From Siniperca chuatsi (Eukaryota > Chordata > Actinopteri > Centrarchiformes > Sinipercidae), in assembly GCF_020085105.1 (NCBI RefSeq), contig NC_058063.1:4702001-4766000 (forward strand): a stretch of DNA of 64,000 bases, in the 5' to 3' direction. Position numbers and translations under genes: made by a program. Positions 32,268-42,766 of the stretch are shown piece by piece. Positions within the stretch are counted from its first letter, which is position 1; every line of letters starts with the position of its first letter. The notes beneath the pieces were generated by a model, which saw only the letters and a list, made by a program, of their open reading frames with translations, was not told the DNA's origin and did no database searches.

Positions 32268-33467
32268 GGACACGTACCATCAGTGCCCACCTCCGGAGTT
32301 CTGAGCGGGGGTTATAGTGTGGTCAGACCCGGGGTGCCAGGAGTAAAACCCGGCAAGAAAAGCACCTCGGTAACGTTATCTTGTCCTTGTCGTCCCCAGA
32401 GTCAGAGTCCTAGCGGTCTAAACAACATCACTCAGCTGGGGCTCTGTGCTCCCAGTCCGGGCAGAATCAGCTAACAGAGCCTCTAACTAGATAAGCAGCA
32501 GTTAGCGGTTACTTAGCAACAAGAGAAGCTATCTGTCCATCAGGAAACTCCGCAAATCACCGAGAGTTGAGGCAGAGCAGCCGGAGGACAGCAGAGGGAA
32601 AACCCGAACATATTTTCTCCATAAAATATTATCTCTGTGACGTTGCAAATGGATCGATCTGCCAATAAAGTATTATTATCATCCAGTTTCACCAAAATCA
32701 GTGAACAAAGTTTTACAGTAATCTGTAAGGCTCGGCCTCCAGAAACCTAATTCTTGTCTCATTTGTGGTCTGACGAACTATACATTTATCAAATTCAGTG
32801 CCCCATATCGCTAGTTTCACCAAAATCAGTGAATACAGTTATAAAGTTGTGTTTTTCTACAGTAAGCCTGTAGTCAGTGAGGCCCATCCGTCTTCCAGGA
32901 CTATGCACCTGAACAAAGCAACAGATGTTCAACCAAGTGACATCCTAATAGAAGACCCGCCTTGATGAGAGCACTGACAGATTACGTTTTAATTTTCTTG
33001 CTGACCCCAAAAGAGCTTGGTGACATGTAAATACAAAGACTGGGGGCCCTGTTTCGCTTATTGCTTTTCAATATTGTCCACAGTACAGCAGGTGAAGTCT
33101 TGGAAAATGAAATGTCAAATGCAGTTTTAATTTGACATTTTGACTTAAATATTGCTTGTAAAATTGATAAATCAGGTTACATTGCTTATATTGCATTCAC
33201 ATTTTCAAATTTGAATTAACATTTAAATATTGTCCACTGTACAGCGGGTTACAACTTTCAAAATTAAATGTCAAACAGCGTTTCCATTTTCATTTTAAAA
33301 TGGTCATATAAGTATCTGAAAATGAAAATTGGATTATTTCATTTTCAATTTTACTCAAATAACACATACATATGTGGAAAATTTGTGATGCTGTTGTGTA
33401 AGTACATTTTCATTTTCAAGTTTACATTATCATTTGAATATAGTTCCGTATATGCTTCCATACGTGT
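32268..33467 (-). repeat. Right arm of the palindrome
   Basis: Inverted copy of 30500-31757 with scattered substitutions and small indels. Its mirrored first-exon region (about 32300-32400) differs more than the non-coding outer part. Confidence 0.75.
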
Positions 33468-33755
33468 TGGTTTAGTGTTTGTGTTTTACACATCTTGAAA
33501 TAAAACATTTTTTAAAAACATTTTCCCACTAACCCTAGTGCAGAGGTTTGCAAACTGTAAGCCACGAAGGGAGAGACATGAGGCAAATGTACTGCGTGAG
33601 CTGAAAGAGACACCTAAGTTCATGCTGGTGTTCTGAAAAAAAAAGAAAATTGGTTATTGTAGTTTGGTTCGCTCACCAACACGGTCAACAATAGCAGCTG
33701 CAGCAGTGACTGTGACACAGCTCATGGAGGCAATAAAGGTACTTAAGCTACTCCT
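33468..33755. other. Intergenic, no feature seen
   Basis: Nothing recognisable apart from an AATAAAACA at about 33500. Confidence 0.3.
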
Positions 33756-34978
33756 TTTCTGTGTCATAACCCACCTTATATATGCTTCCTTTAGGCAATA
33801 TTATTAGGAAACACTCCAGAAACTTTCATTGTTATGTGGATGATACCCAATTATATCTATCGATCAAGCCAGATGAAACTAATGAGTTAGCTAAACTTTA
33901 AGCATGCCTTAAGGACATAAAAACTTGGATGACCTGCAATTTTCTAATGTTAAACTCAGACAAAACTGAAGTTAGTATACTTGGCCCCAAACACCTCCGA
34001 AACTCATTATCTAAAGATATAGTTACTCTAGATAGCATTGCCCTGGCCTCCAGCACCACCGTAAGGAACCTCGGAGTCATCTTTGATCAGGATTTGTCCC
34101 ACATAAAACAAACTTCAAGGACTGCCTTTTTTCACCTACGTAACATTGCAAAAGTCAGGCACATCCTGTCTCAAAATGATGCAGAAAAACTAGTCCATGC
34201 TTTTGTTAATTCTAGGCGGGATTATTGCAATTCCTTATTATCAGGCTGCCCCAGTAAGTTCCTTAATACTCTCCAGTTGATCCAGAATGCTGCGGCACGT
34301 GTACTCACAAGAACTAGGAAAAGAGATCATATTTCTCCAATATTAGCTTCTCTGCACTGGCTCCATGTAAAATCCAGAATAGAATTTAAAATCCTTCTCC
34401 TTACCTACAAAGTTCTTAATGGTCAGGTACCATCATATCTTTAAGAGCTCATAATACCTACCATTAGAACACTGTGCTCCCAGAATGCAGGGTTGCAGGG
34501 TAGGTTCCTCTCCTCTCTCCTTCTGTCACTTTCAGGACGCACTTCTGCCGTCAGAGCTGCAGAGTCTGGATCTATGATTGCATGCCACCTACTGCCTCCA
34601 TGTTCCTGCTTAACACCCACTACAACAATTATTATTATTAGTCTTATTATTATAATTAATATTCCTATCATTATTATTACTATTATTTTATTAATATTAA
34701 TATTAGCACTACCAATTTGCATTGTGCTACTGTATGCTCTCTTTTCTCGTGCTCTCTCTCTCTCATTCTCTTTCAACCCAATCAGCAGTGGACGATGGCC
34801 ACCCACCCTGAGTCCGGTTCTGCTTGAGGTTTCTGCCTCTTAAAAGGAAGTTCTTGGTGGGATTTGTTGGGTCTCTGTAACTAATATAATAAAGACTATG
34901 GTCTAGACCTGCTCTATAGGAAAAGTGCAATGAGATAACTTCTGTCATGAACTGGCGCTAAATAAATCAAATTTTAAA
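33756..34978 (+). pseudogene. L2-type LINE 3' fragment
   Basis: It starts within RT just before motif C (AATATTATTAGGAAACACTC...). It then encodes CNFLMLNSDKTEVSILGPKH, NLGVIFDQDLSHIKQTSRTA, FFHLRNIAKVRHIL, LQLIQNAAARVLTRTRKRDH and LHWLHVKSRIEFKILLLTYK up to 34443, where a stop follows SYL. The 3' UTR contains an ATT-rich stretch (34620-34700) and the tail GTTTCTGCCTCTTAAAAGGA ... CTGGCGCTAAATAAATCA. It is 5' truncated, as usual for LINEs. Confidence 0.85.
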
Positions 34979-35960
34979 AAGTTTTAAAGACAGTTAACGT
35001 GTGATATCTAATAGTTAAGGATTAATATAAGAATAAACTAAGACCTACGCTTAGCCCCTTTGTCTTGTTCTCAAACATCCATTCTGGAGCATGCTATTGT
35101 TAAATACTGTACCTTCAATTTCTTCAATGAAACTATATATTTGTGCGCCGTTTCAAAAGATTTACGTCTTCAGCAGGAACCAATGGGCTAGGGAAGTCAG
35201 AAGGTATTATATTGTTGGTTTTGGTCTTTTTTTCACCCTTTTGTTTATCTGGTTTTGCAACAAACGTCTATAGTGATACAGTGTTTGTCACCATCATGTT
35301 TTGGTCTTTTCATGGAATTTGTTTTTAAAATGCAATTATTCATTTGTTTCGAATGGGTCGTGTCTACTTGTATTTCTTACCAACTGAAACTAAATGAAAA
35401 CAGAAAATGGAATTTTAATTTTCATAATTCTTGTTCTTTACCATTGTAATTTTTCACTTTTACTTTTTTTCACTTTTTATTTTTGTCACAGGTTTTCAAA
35501 TTGCTATTTTAATCTGTTCCATTTCTTACTTTCTTAAATTCTGTAGTTTTTTCCATTTATAATAATATTGAATGAAAACATTGTAAACAATGTAACCTCA
35601 TTATCATGCTGCTCTTGTGTAACTCTTCAGACTTCGTCCACATTTGCATCTTGAGTAACAAGCCCTCTCATTGTCACTCTTATTGACAACAAAAGCTGAC
35701 ATTTTGTGTTTTGATATGGTTAATTTTTCCCTTTAAAGTTCACAAGTTCTGCAAATTATTGAAGAGGAAACAGGACTATTTAGAATGATAACGTATTTGC
35801 ACTTTTAATACATCTCGATACATACCTTGTCATGTGCAACAACAAAGTATCGGGACAACAAAACAGCTCAACAGAATCAGACCAGTAACAAGATTAAAGA
35901 CAGCATGCCATCACTACACCCAAATCTTCAGAAAATGCTTCTTTGTAATCCAAAATCAGT
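34979..35960. other. AT-rich intergenic sequence
   Basis: No gene is seen. The short frames at 35091-35449 are low-complexity Phe-rich and look accidental. Confidence 0.4.
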
Positions 35961-35964
35961 TTCT

Positions 35965-35970
35965 TTTATT
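35965..35970 (-). terminator. tada2b: Candidate tada2b poly(A) signal
   Basis: AATAAA on the minus strand about 3 kb after the stop codon. It was chosen because the repeat-free stretch ends near here; other AATAAA-like sites occur closer to the stop. Confidence 0.4.
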
Positions 35971-38948
35971 ACAAAAGCTATAAAAATTTCCATGACACAA
36001 AATACTGTACATTTCACAAGTCAGTAATTATAGTTTTTTTTCCAATTTATCTTACAAAATTATTTACATTTGGTGATATAAAGTAAACAAAATCCCCCTT
36101 ACAAAAAACACCCCACCCCCCCACTGGGAAAAAAAACAAAACAATTGGCATATTTTCCTTTGAGACATTTACACCGAAACACAACATTTTGAAACAATGT
36201 ATTTAATAATGACGCCACAAAATCTGAAATAAATCCTTGAAAAAGAAATCACAATCCATATCTATCTAAAGGAATAAACAAAAGGTGATATTCAAACAAA
36301 GGAGAACCATCAAATTCAACTGAAAGTTCTATGTCATCGCTGTTTGGTCTGTAGCCTGGAAATTAGCGATGCCTTTCTACCCCATTCTGGTTCTGATGGC
36401 ATTTTGGCCTTCTGAGCTGACTGTTGACCTGAAAAATGCTTATCTATTTTACAATACCAATAAGATGCTCATAGAAACTAATCTATGTACTGGAGGTGAT
36501 GCACTATAAATGTTGGAAAGATGATCATAAATGTTTTCCACATAATTTAGGTCAGCAGTTCTCTAAATCATGTATCACTAAGGCCTAGAGTCAAGAAACA
36601 AAACAAAAGCTGAATTCACTGAAAAACACTTAGATGAAGGGGTACTAAAAGATAAGGCTGGTAATATTAAATATTTTTCTTATTGTCAACAAATCCCATG
36701 AAAAGAAAAGTTAGTCCACCTCCTAATACTTTCCAACTTCCCCTCTCTGTCTGTGGCCCCAAGCCCATTGGTTCCTATGGAAGACGTAAATCTAGAAGAA
36801 TGAATAAATAGTTATATTTTGAATGAATGAATATATAGTATAGTATATAGAATGAATATATAGTTATATACTTATTTTTTAAAAATATATAGTTATATTT
36901 TTAAAAAGGCTCATTAATTTCCTAAAACAGCTGGTCACTGTAGTTTTTAACCAAACATTACTCAAACAGGAGGAAAAAGTGCATTTGTTAGGGACTATTT
37001 TCAGCCACAGATTAATCCACATTTGGTGCTCTAGCGAGCAGGGTGGTGTATCTGGGATTGAGTCAAAATAAACTACATGTGTTCATGGTATTGAAGTAAC
37101 ATGTCACCCAGTGCAACAGTGTTTTTAATAGTTTTTAGACAACAACAGAGCTCTATGGCACAGAAGAATACTAGATATCAGGCTCTGGATAACCAGACAA
37201 TATTTTATAGTAAAATCAATTCATTGTTGGTTTTGGTCTTTTGATGGGATTTTCTTGACAATAAGAGAATTATAGAATATAGCCAGTTATCCTTTAAATC
37301 AGCTGTAGTGTTTGACTAGAATGGTACATGGCTTGGAGCACCACGTTGATGAAATATAACTAAGAAAGACTGATTTTGACCATAACAGAACATTTACACC
37401 CTCCACAGTTGATCCACAATCTACAATGAAGAGGAGGCCATTCCTCTTCGATGACCACAAAAAAGGGGCAAAGCTCTACTTTTAAGGCAACGCCTACCAC
37501 TGCACAACCAGTGCCACTTATGACTTGCATTTCCCCCCCAAAAAGGCCAATTTTCAACACTTATAGATGCAATGAAGAGGAAAAGAATATGAATCAAGTA
37601 CATATTCCACTTTGGTAACATCCACACATTCACATGCCTTTCTTCTCTGTGATTGTAGAGCTCCTGCCGTGAAATGACAGCCAATTCAATAACTTAATTT
37701 ACATATAAATAATCCGATGGCCACTGCTCAGCTTGGCTTGCAGAAAAAGCAAGAAAATGAGAAGGAGTGATCAGTGCTGCTGTTATATTTCAGCCTTCAA
37801 GACAAAGTGAAGTTACCTTTGAAAAACGATAAGTAACGAAAAATGATAAGCTGCCAAAAGGGGCAGGTAGCATCTGGTTTGCCAGCGCTCTCTGGTGGAC
37901 AGACAATGTAATGGAAACACTTATTTTAAATGATCTCTTAACATATTCTTTGGCATTTCTGTACCGACATTTCTTTTTACTTATTGGCCAAAATATGTGC
38001 CAATACTGATATATCAGTGATAAGCTAACATCAGCAAATATATCTGCCTGGCTGATTTATCGGTCTCGCTCTATGTCAACCTATACATTTCTGTCGGACT
38101 CTGGTAGAAATTGCCTTCAGGCAGCAGGAAGTGCTCAGTCCAGAGAAAGCAAGAAGATGCTTGAACCCTGCTGCCTTCTTCTTTTCCTTCCCTTGTAGGC
38201 AGTAAGAAGGAAAAAATAGGTCACAGAATTCAGAGTTTACTGATGGTGCATGACAATTTCCAGGAAATGAAAGCTTTAAAATGTTAGAATATTCAAATAG
38301 CTAGCTCTTGCTGGCTACTAAATCCAGCTTTAACTGATGAAACACCTAACAAAGTTGACCACATTAGGTTTTGAGTTTGAGAAATCCTTAAAAACATCTA
38401 CAACCACAACAATGATCATTTCTGTCACCCATCAGTGCCATGCTGTCAAGCATTCACCCAAAAAAATACTACTCTTAAACATTTCCAGGAAATGTAATGT
38501 TCTTATTTCCCCTTCCTTTCAGCATGAAATGGCTTTTGCCTTGTTTCTGTCTGGATTTAAAATAGTATTTCTCCATAGACATCTTCAATTAACCTGTTGC
38601 AATAACACTAAAATCTCTCTGCAACTATGTAATACTTGTTCGCATTGTAGTTATCATCATGTAGTAACAATATAGATACAAAGTTCTTTGAACCCACAGA
38701 GTTGTTTTTCACCCTTGTCCCTTTCCAAATGTAAAAATATAGGCTTATTTTTGTTCCTAACCCTGGTATGAAAATAAACTATTTTCCAACAGGTCAGTCT
38801 TCTTTCTTTGCAATGTACATATTTCACAAGGTCACCTTTGAACTAGTAGTTTTGCCCTACTGCCTACGGAGCTTATAGCAAATCAGCTATTAGCGATCAC
38901 CAACTTACTTATTATCAACTTAATTACTTCCTGACCAAAGATGGATCG
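35965..38948 (-). other. tada2b: Probable tada2b 3' UTR
   Basis: This runs from the tada2b stop to the first good minus-strand AATAAA (TTTATT at 35965-35970). It has no coding frame of note and no recognised repeat, unlike its surroundings, which fits a long 3' UTR (about 3 kb). The actual end is not shown by sequence alone. Confidence 0.5.
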
Positions 38949-40160
38949 CTAAGAGGCGTCTCGGGATATCCAGCCACTTTCTGTGAGGAAGGTAAGAATG
39001 CGCTTCTTGAGGACCTTGTCTAGGTAGCTGGGCAGCCGGCTCTTGGCCGGGATGCCCTGCCTTTTCTGCAGGTGATCTTTGATGATGATGGTTTTGACAG
39101 TCAGGTAGCGTGCTGGGCTGAGGTTCAGAGAGTTACACAGCACCTTCTCCCTGTCTGACAGCAGCTCAAAGCCCATCAGATTCTCGATGGCGGCAAACTC
39201 ACCATCTTTGCTCTCTTCTTTGATCCCACCTCCAACCCCCAACCCTCCAGCAACGCCTCCTCCCCCTCCAGATCCACCACCTCCTCCCATCCCAGAGCCA
39301 AGCCCGCCCCCTCCTCCGCTGCCCCGTTTGGAGGTGACCACACTTTTGTTCTCCTTGCGTTTCTCCCGTTTGTGTCGTGCTGCTTCATATTCAGCAGACT
39401 CTTCCAGGCGGGTGATGCCATTGCGGCGGTAGCGCTGCAGCTCACGCACCTTGGCCCTCAGCACACGCTCTTTATGCATGTTCTCAAAAAAGTCTTCAAA
39501 TTCCCGATGGGCCATGAACTGGCAGAGCCCCCGCAGCCTGACCCGCTGCTCCTTCTCTTCCTTGGTGATCTTTCTTTTGGGTGTACTTGGAACAGCACCT
39601 GATCCTGCTGCTGTCGTGGAACCTGATCCAACGATGCCACTGCCAGCTCCAGCCCCACCCACACCACCAGCAGTGCCTAAGACTCCCAGCGCTCCTGGTT
39701 TGTCCTTTTCCTTGTCTTTCTTGTCTCGGCCCAGGAATGCAAGCACCAGGTTGTAGTCTCGGGCAATGTTCTTACGTCGCTGGCGTTCTCGGAGCTTGCG
39801 CACATACATGTCCACGTGGGCACGTTTCATTTCAATTTCCACATCCTCGTCGTCATAGTTCACAGACAACCCGCTGATGAGCTTTTCCGCATCCTGGTCA
39901 TATTCAATCTCATAGTCGTCACGTAGCGGCATGTAGCCCAGCTGCTGCTGCTCAGCGAGGCTGATATCCAGTGGAGGGAGAGGGGTGGTGAGGCTGGGCG
40001 ACAGGGGCCCCCCGCTTGGGCAGGTGTGGTCAGTCACCCGGTTGGGAATGCTGTCAGGGATGCAGGCCTTACCCAGGTTTCCGTGGATGTACATAGTGAC
40101 ATAGTGTTCCATGACTTCATGAGGAGTTCGGGATGCTCCCACGTGAGCAGCCATGTCCTC
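38949..40160 (-). CDS. tada2b: tada2b coding exon 2 and stop
   Basis: Acceptor TTGTCTTTCAG|GAGGACATG on the minus strand; stop TAG complementary to 38949-38951. It carries most of the protein, including both Gly-rich insertions (about 39570-39690 and 39220-39330). Confidence 0.95.
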   Translation of the reverse strand, partial: EDMAAHVGASRTPHEVMEHYVTMYIHGNLGKACIPDSIPNRVTDHTCPSGGPLSPSLTTPLPPLDISLAEQQQLGYMPLRDDYEIEYDQDAEKLISGLSVNYDDEDVEIEMKRAHVDMYVRKLRERQRRKNIARDYNLVLAFLGRDKKDKEKDKPGALGVLGTAGGVGGAGAGSGIVGSGSTTAAGSGAVPSTPKRKITKEEKEQRVRLRGLCQFMAHREFEDFFENMHKERVLRAKVRELQRYRRNGITRLEESAEYEAARHKREKRKENKSVVTSKRGSGGGGGLGSGMGGGGGSGGGGGVAGGLGVGGGIKEESKDGEFAAIENLMGFELLSDREKVLCNSLNLSPARYLTVKTIIIKDHLQKRQGIPAKSRLPSYLDKVLKKRILTFLTESGWISRDAS

Positions 40161-41739
40161 CTGAAAGACAACACGAATAGGAAGTTGTTACTAATGAGCA
40201 AAGTGGAAGAAATACAACAGTATGCTGTTCATAATGTTATTTACTGGACTAAAAACCAGAGTAGTGTTGAAACAAATCATCAATTAGCCAATCAAAAGAA
40301 AATTGACAACATTTTTGATATCATTCATTAAGCAAAAATGCCAAACATTTTCTGGTCCCAGCTTCTCAAATGTGAGGATTTTCTGCTTTTCTGTCTTTAA
40401 TATCTTTGCATTTTATTTTATTGGTCCGTAATTTACAAATCATTTTCAAGTAAGTTTCCAGGAAGGAAATATGCAATTTAATACCAACAATAAGGAAAGA
40501 GACAGTATTCAGTGGCAAGTATTCAAGGAATTTTTATATATTTTTTAAACAGACCTATAAAATAAAGCATTACCCTACCTACAGTGATCATGTGTAAAAC
40601 AAATTATATCTAAAACAATTGTTGAATTTTTATTTTTTTTTTTAATTATAAAATACCGGATTCTTCAGAAAATAAAATAATTGTTAGTTGCAACCCTAAA
40701 CCAGACTTAAAATGAAAAGACACTGTTTTCATAAAGCTTACATTAGTCTTGTGCTACAGAATGTGATGTATGCCATACATTTAATTTACAGTGATTGATC
40801 TTGGTTTGTGGTGTATATAAAATGGTAGGGTTACCCTCCACTAAGGTAACAGGTTACAACTACCTAACCACACTAACACTATAACTGACTGTACAGCATT
40901 TTACCAATCATTATTAGAAATTGCATACATTTAGAGTAGGCCTGTGGTTTAGTTTAAGTTTAGATGAGTTCCTAGTAAAATAATTTAGTTTGTTACTCCT
41001 TACATTTTTCAAATATTATTTATTATGTTTCTCCTGGAGTGTCCATATGTTGACTGATGTGAGTTGGCTGCTGTAACGCATTTTCCCATGTATTAGGCTA
41101 ATAACTAACTGTCTATTTGAAGACTTAAAGTCACTATGCACTCATATTTTTGGTTACTACCGTACTTTTATTCTTATTGTGACATACCATTAACGCCTTG
41201 TCGTGCCTTTAATATAAAATGTAATATTGTAAAAAAATATATATATATTTTGTGGGACTGTCACATAGCTTATATCCCACTCGTATTTAATGCTCAGTCC
41301 TCCAACTTTTACACAGCAGGCTACGAAAAAAAAACTGATTGTCATAAAGGTAATTAACGTTACCAGCCACATTTTACGCTTTGCATTTTCTAAGTACTTT
41401 AAACGAAATTCTTGTAAGCGTATATGGTGTAGAGATACATTAAGTTAAGTAACTTAAAAAGTGATGTACCCAGTTTCCAAATCCATATTGCTCGATAGCA
41501 TCGAGTAGCGACTGCTCTTCCCTGCTAGTCCATCCTCCCTCTGCCTCGGGACCCCAGAGAGAGAACCGACCGCCGTCGACCTGCTGGTAGCCGTGCCATC
41601 TCCGGTGGTTACCTATTTCTGCGCCCGCCGAGAAGCACTCCGGGCACAGCTCGATATCGGGGCAGTCAGTGCAGCGAAGCCGCAGGTTTGTAACATCTGC
41701 AAGGCAGTTCACGCAGTACTTCTTCCCCAGGTCGGCCAT
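38949..41739 (-). CDS. tada2b: Transcriptional adaptor 2-beta (SAGA-type complex)
   Basis: Two coding exons, 41739-41470 and 40160-38949, join to 493 aa. The N-terminus (MADLGKKYCVNCLADV) has a ZZ zinc finger with Cys pairs up to about residue 51 (CTDCPDIELCPECFSAGAEIGNHRRWHGY). A SANT domain follows at about 64-115 (GGWTSREEQSLLDAIEQYGF), then the central ADA2 region (CPSGGPLSPSLTTPLPPLDI, PLRDDYEIEYDQDAEKLISG) and a C-terminal SWIRM (NLSPARYLTVKTIIIKDHLQ ... TESGWISRDAS). It links the GCN5/PCAF acetyltransferase to SAGA. It is longer than human (420 aa, as I recall) because of two Gly/Ala/Ser-rich insertions. It is divergent from ccdc96. Confidence 0.96.
40161..41469 (-). other. tada2b intron
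   Basis: 1.3 kb, with one MITE (40262-40699). The rest is AT-rich with nothing recognised. Confidence 0.8.
40262..40699 (-). mobile_element. MITE, same family as in grpel1 intron 1
   Basis: The minus strand begins TTAGGGTTGCAACTAACAAT, the same start as 26899. The interior GAGAAGCTGGGACCAGAAAA and an end near 40262 (TTGATTTGTTTCAAC on the minus strand) fit the family. The middle (about 40400-40640) holds extra AT-rich sequence. Confidence 0.55.
41470..41739 (-). CDS. tada2b: tada2b coding exon 1
   Basis: The start is MADLGKKYC at 41739, as in the human protein. An in-frame upstream ATG exists at about 41820 but lies in promoter DNA and would add an unconserved N-terminus. The exon ends FGNW before donor GTACAT. 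Confidence 0.93.
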
Positions 41740-41995
41740 GTTGCCTGGCTCCTGCTTCTTGTTGTTGCAGGCAGAACTGTGCGCCTGCGCACCTGGAGCC
41801 TCGCAGCGCGACCTACTCACATCCTGCTTGTTAATATTAATGAGTAGGAGTTAGGGCGCCTCTGATTGGCTCCCGATTCCAGTTTCCAGGACAACCGAAA
41901 CAAAACGAACAGTTTCATTGACTAGAGAAGTGCACGAACCTTATAGCTATAGTCAAATTGAATAATACTTCTGGGTTTTATGTTTCTATTGAAAA
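41740..41995. promoter_or_regulatory. Shared tada2b / ccdc96 divergent promoter
   Basis: Only 256 bp separate the two start codons. The region has an NRF1-like palindrome GTGCGCCTGCGCAC (41779-41792), an inverted CCAAT box ATTGG (41865-41869) and an X-box-like site (41882-41895). No TATA box is evident for either gene. Confidence 0.7.
41882..41895 (+). promoter_or_regulatory. RFX X-box-like site upstream of ccdc96
   Basis: GTTTCCAGGACAAC fits the RFX consensus GTNRCC-N-RGYAAC with one mismatch in each half. It lies 101 bp before the ccdc96 ATG, the usual place for X-boxes of ciliary genes, and ccdc96 is a ciliary gene by family. Confidence 0.45.
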
Positions 41996-42766
41996 ATGGA
42001 CAGAGAACCAGAAAATGAAGAAAATGAGGAGAAGAATGACACAGAGAGGGTGGTGTCAGCAGATTCCTCCGATGAGGAGGACAATTATCCTATTACTGTT
42101 CATGAAAATGAAAAAGAAGGTGTCCCAGCTGAAATAGTTGCATCAGATCATGATGAAGAAAACTCTGAAAGTATGAAATCCACTGAAGAGGCCCCTGTTG
42201 AAGAAGCAGCCACCTCTGAGGCAGAAGAGATCGGTAGAAATGAGCTCCCTGGTGTGGATAACATCGCCACAAGTGAAGACTTGGATGTAAAGATAAATGA
42301 AGTCAATGAACCAATATTCTATGAGGAGAGTGTTGTTTTTGAGATAAACAGCAATGATGACAATGGACCTTCCAGACTGCATCTTGAGACTCCGGAGAGA
42401 GTGAACACCAGTCGAACACAAGAGGAGGACAATGAGGCTGAAGAAGAGGAATCCACTGCTGCTCCTGCAGACAAAGACATCAACTACGAAGAATACTTGC
42501 AGCTCCTCCAGGAGCGGTGTGAGGAGAGAGATAAAGCCAGCCAACACAGCAGCCAGCTGCAGATGAGACTGGCAGAATATTTCCACAAGAAGGCCGGAGA
42601 CGAAGCCCAGCTGGAGAGGGAGATGCCGGTGTCAGAGCAGCTGCAGGAGTATAAGAAGTACAATCATTTCCTGACTGACCTGAAGCAGCAGCTCGCCGCT
42701 GACTCAGAGGCTGCTCAGCAGCAGGCAGAGACGCTGAGGTTACAGTCCCAAGAGAAGTTGGACATG
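41996..42766 (+). CDS. ccdc96: ccdc96 coding exon 1
   Basis: ATG 41996 opens an acidic N-terminus. The exon ends EKLDM. The donor was chosen at ATG|GTTGGT because it keeps phase and yields LDMVENEWRAF, which matches the conserved core of the family. The open frame otherwise runs on into the intron to 42838. Confidence 0.82.

Larger units (their letters stand above)
30500..33467. mobile_element. Near-palindromic element, about 3 kb (head-to-head duplicated transposon end)
   Basis: The left arm (30500 to about 31757) and right arm (about 32268 to 33467) are inverted copies over roughly 1.2 kb, with a loop of about 510 bp. Matching points include ATTCAAATGATAATGTGAAC against its complement near 33420-33440, AACTCTCGGTGATTTGCGGA (31431) against its complement at about 32551, and ATGGTACGTGT (31740) against its complement at about 32268. 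The outer parts are rich in TGAAAATGAAAAT. The termini read (C)GTGTTTATGGAAG and CTTCCATACGTG. No superfamily was recognised. A related fragment is at 47686-47745. Confidence 0.8.

Noticed and set aside
39187-39756. Plus-strand Pro/Ser-rich frames across tada2b
   Set aside because: They are the antisense of Gly-rich tada2b exon 2; no independent start context or domain.
41740-41820. Longer tada2b N-terminus starting at about 41820
   Set aside because: It adds an unconserved segment and lies over the NRF1-like promoter motif; the MADLGKKYC start matches the family.
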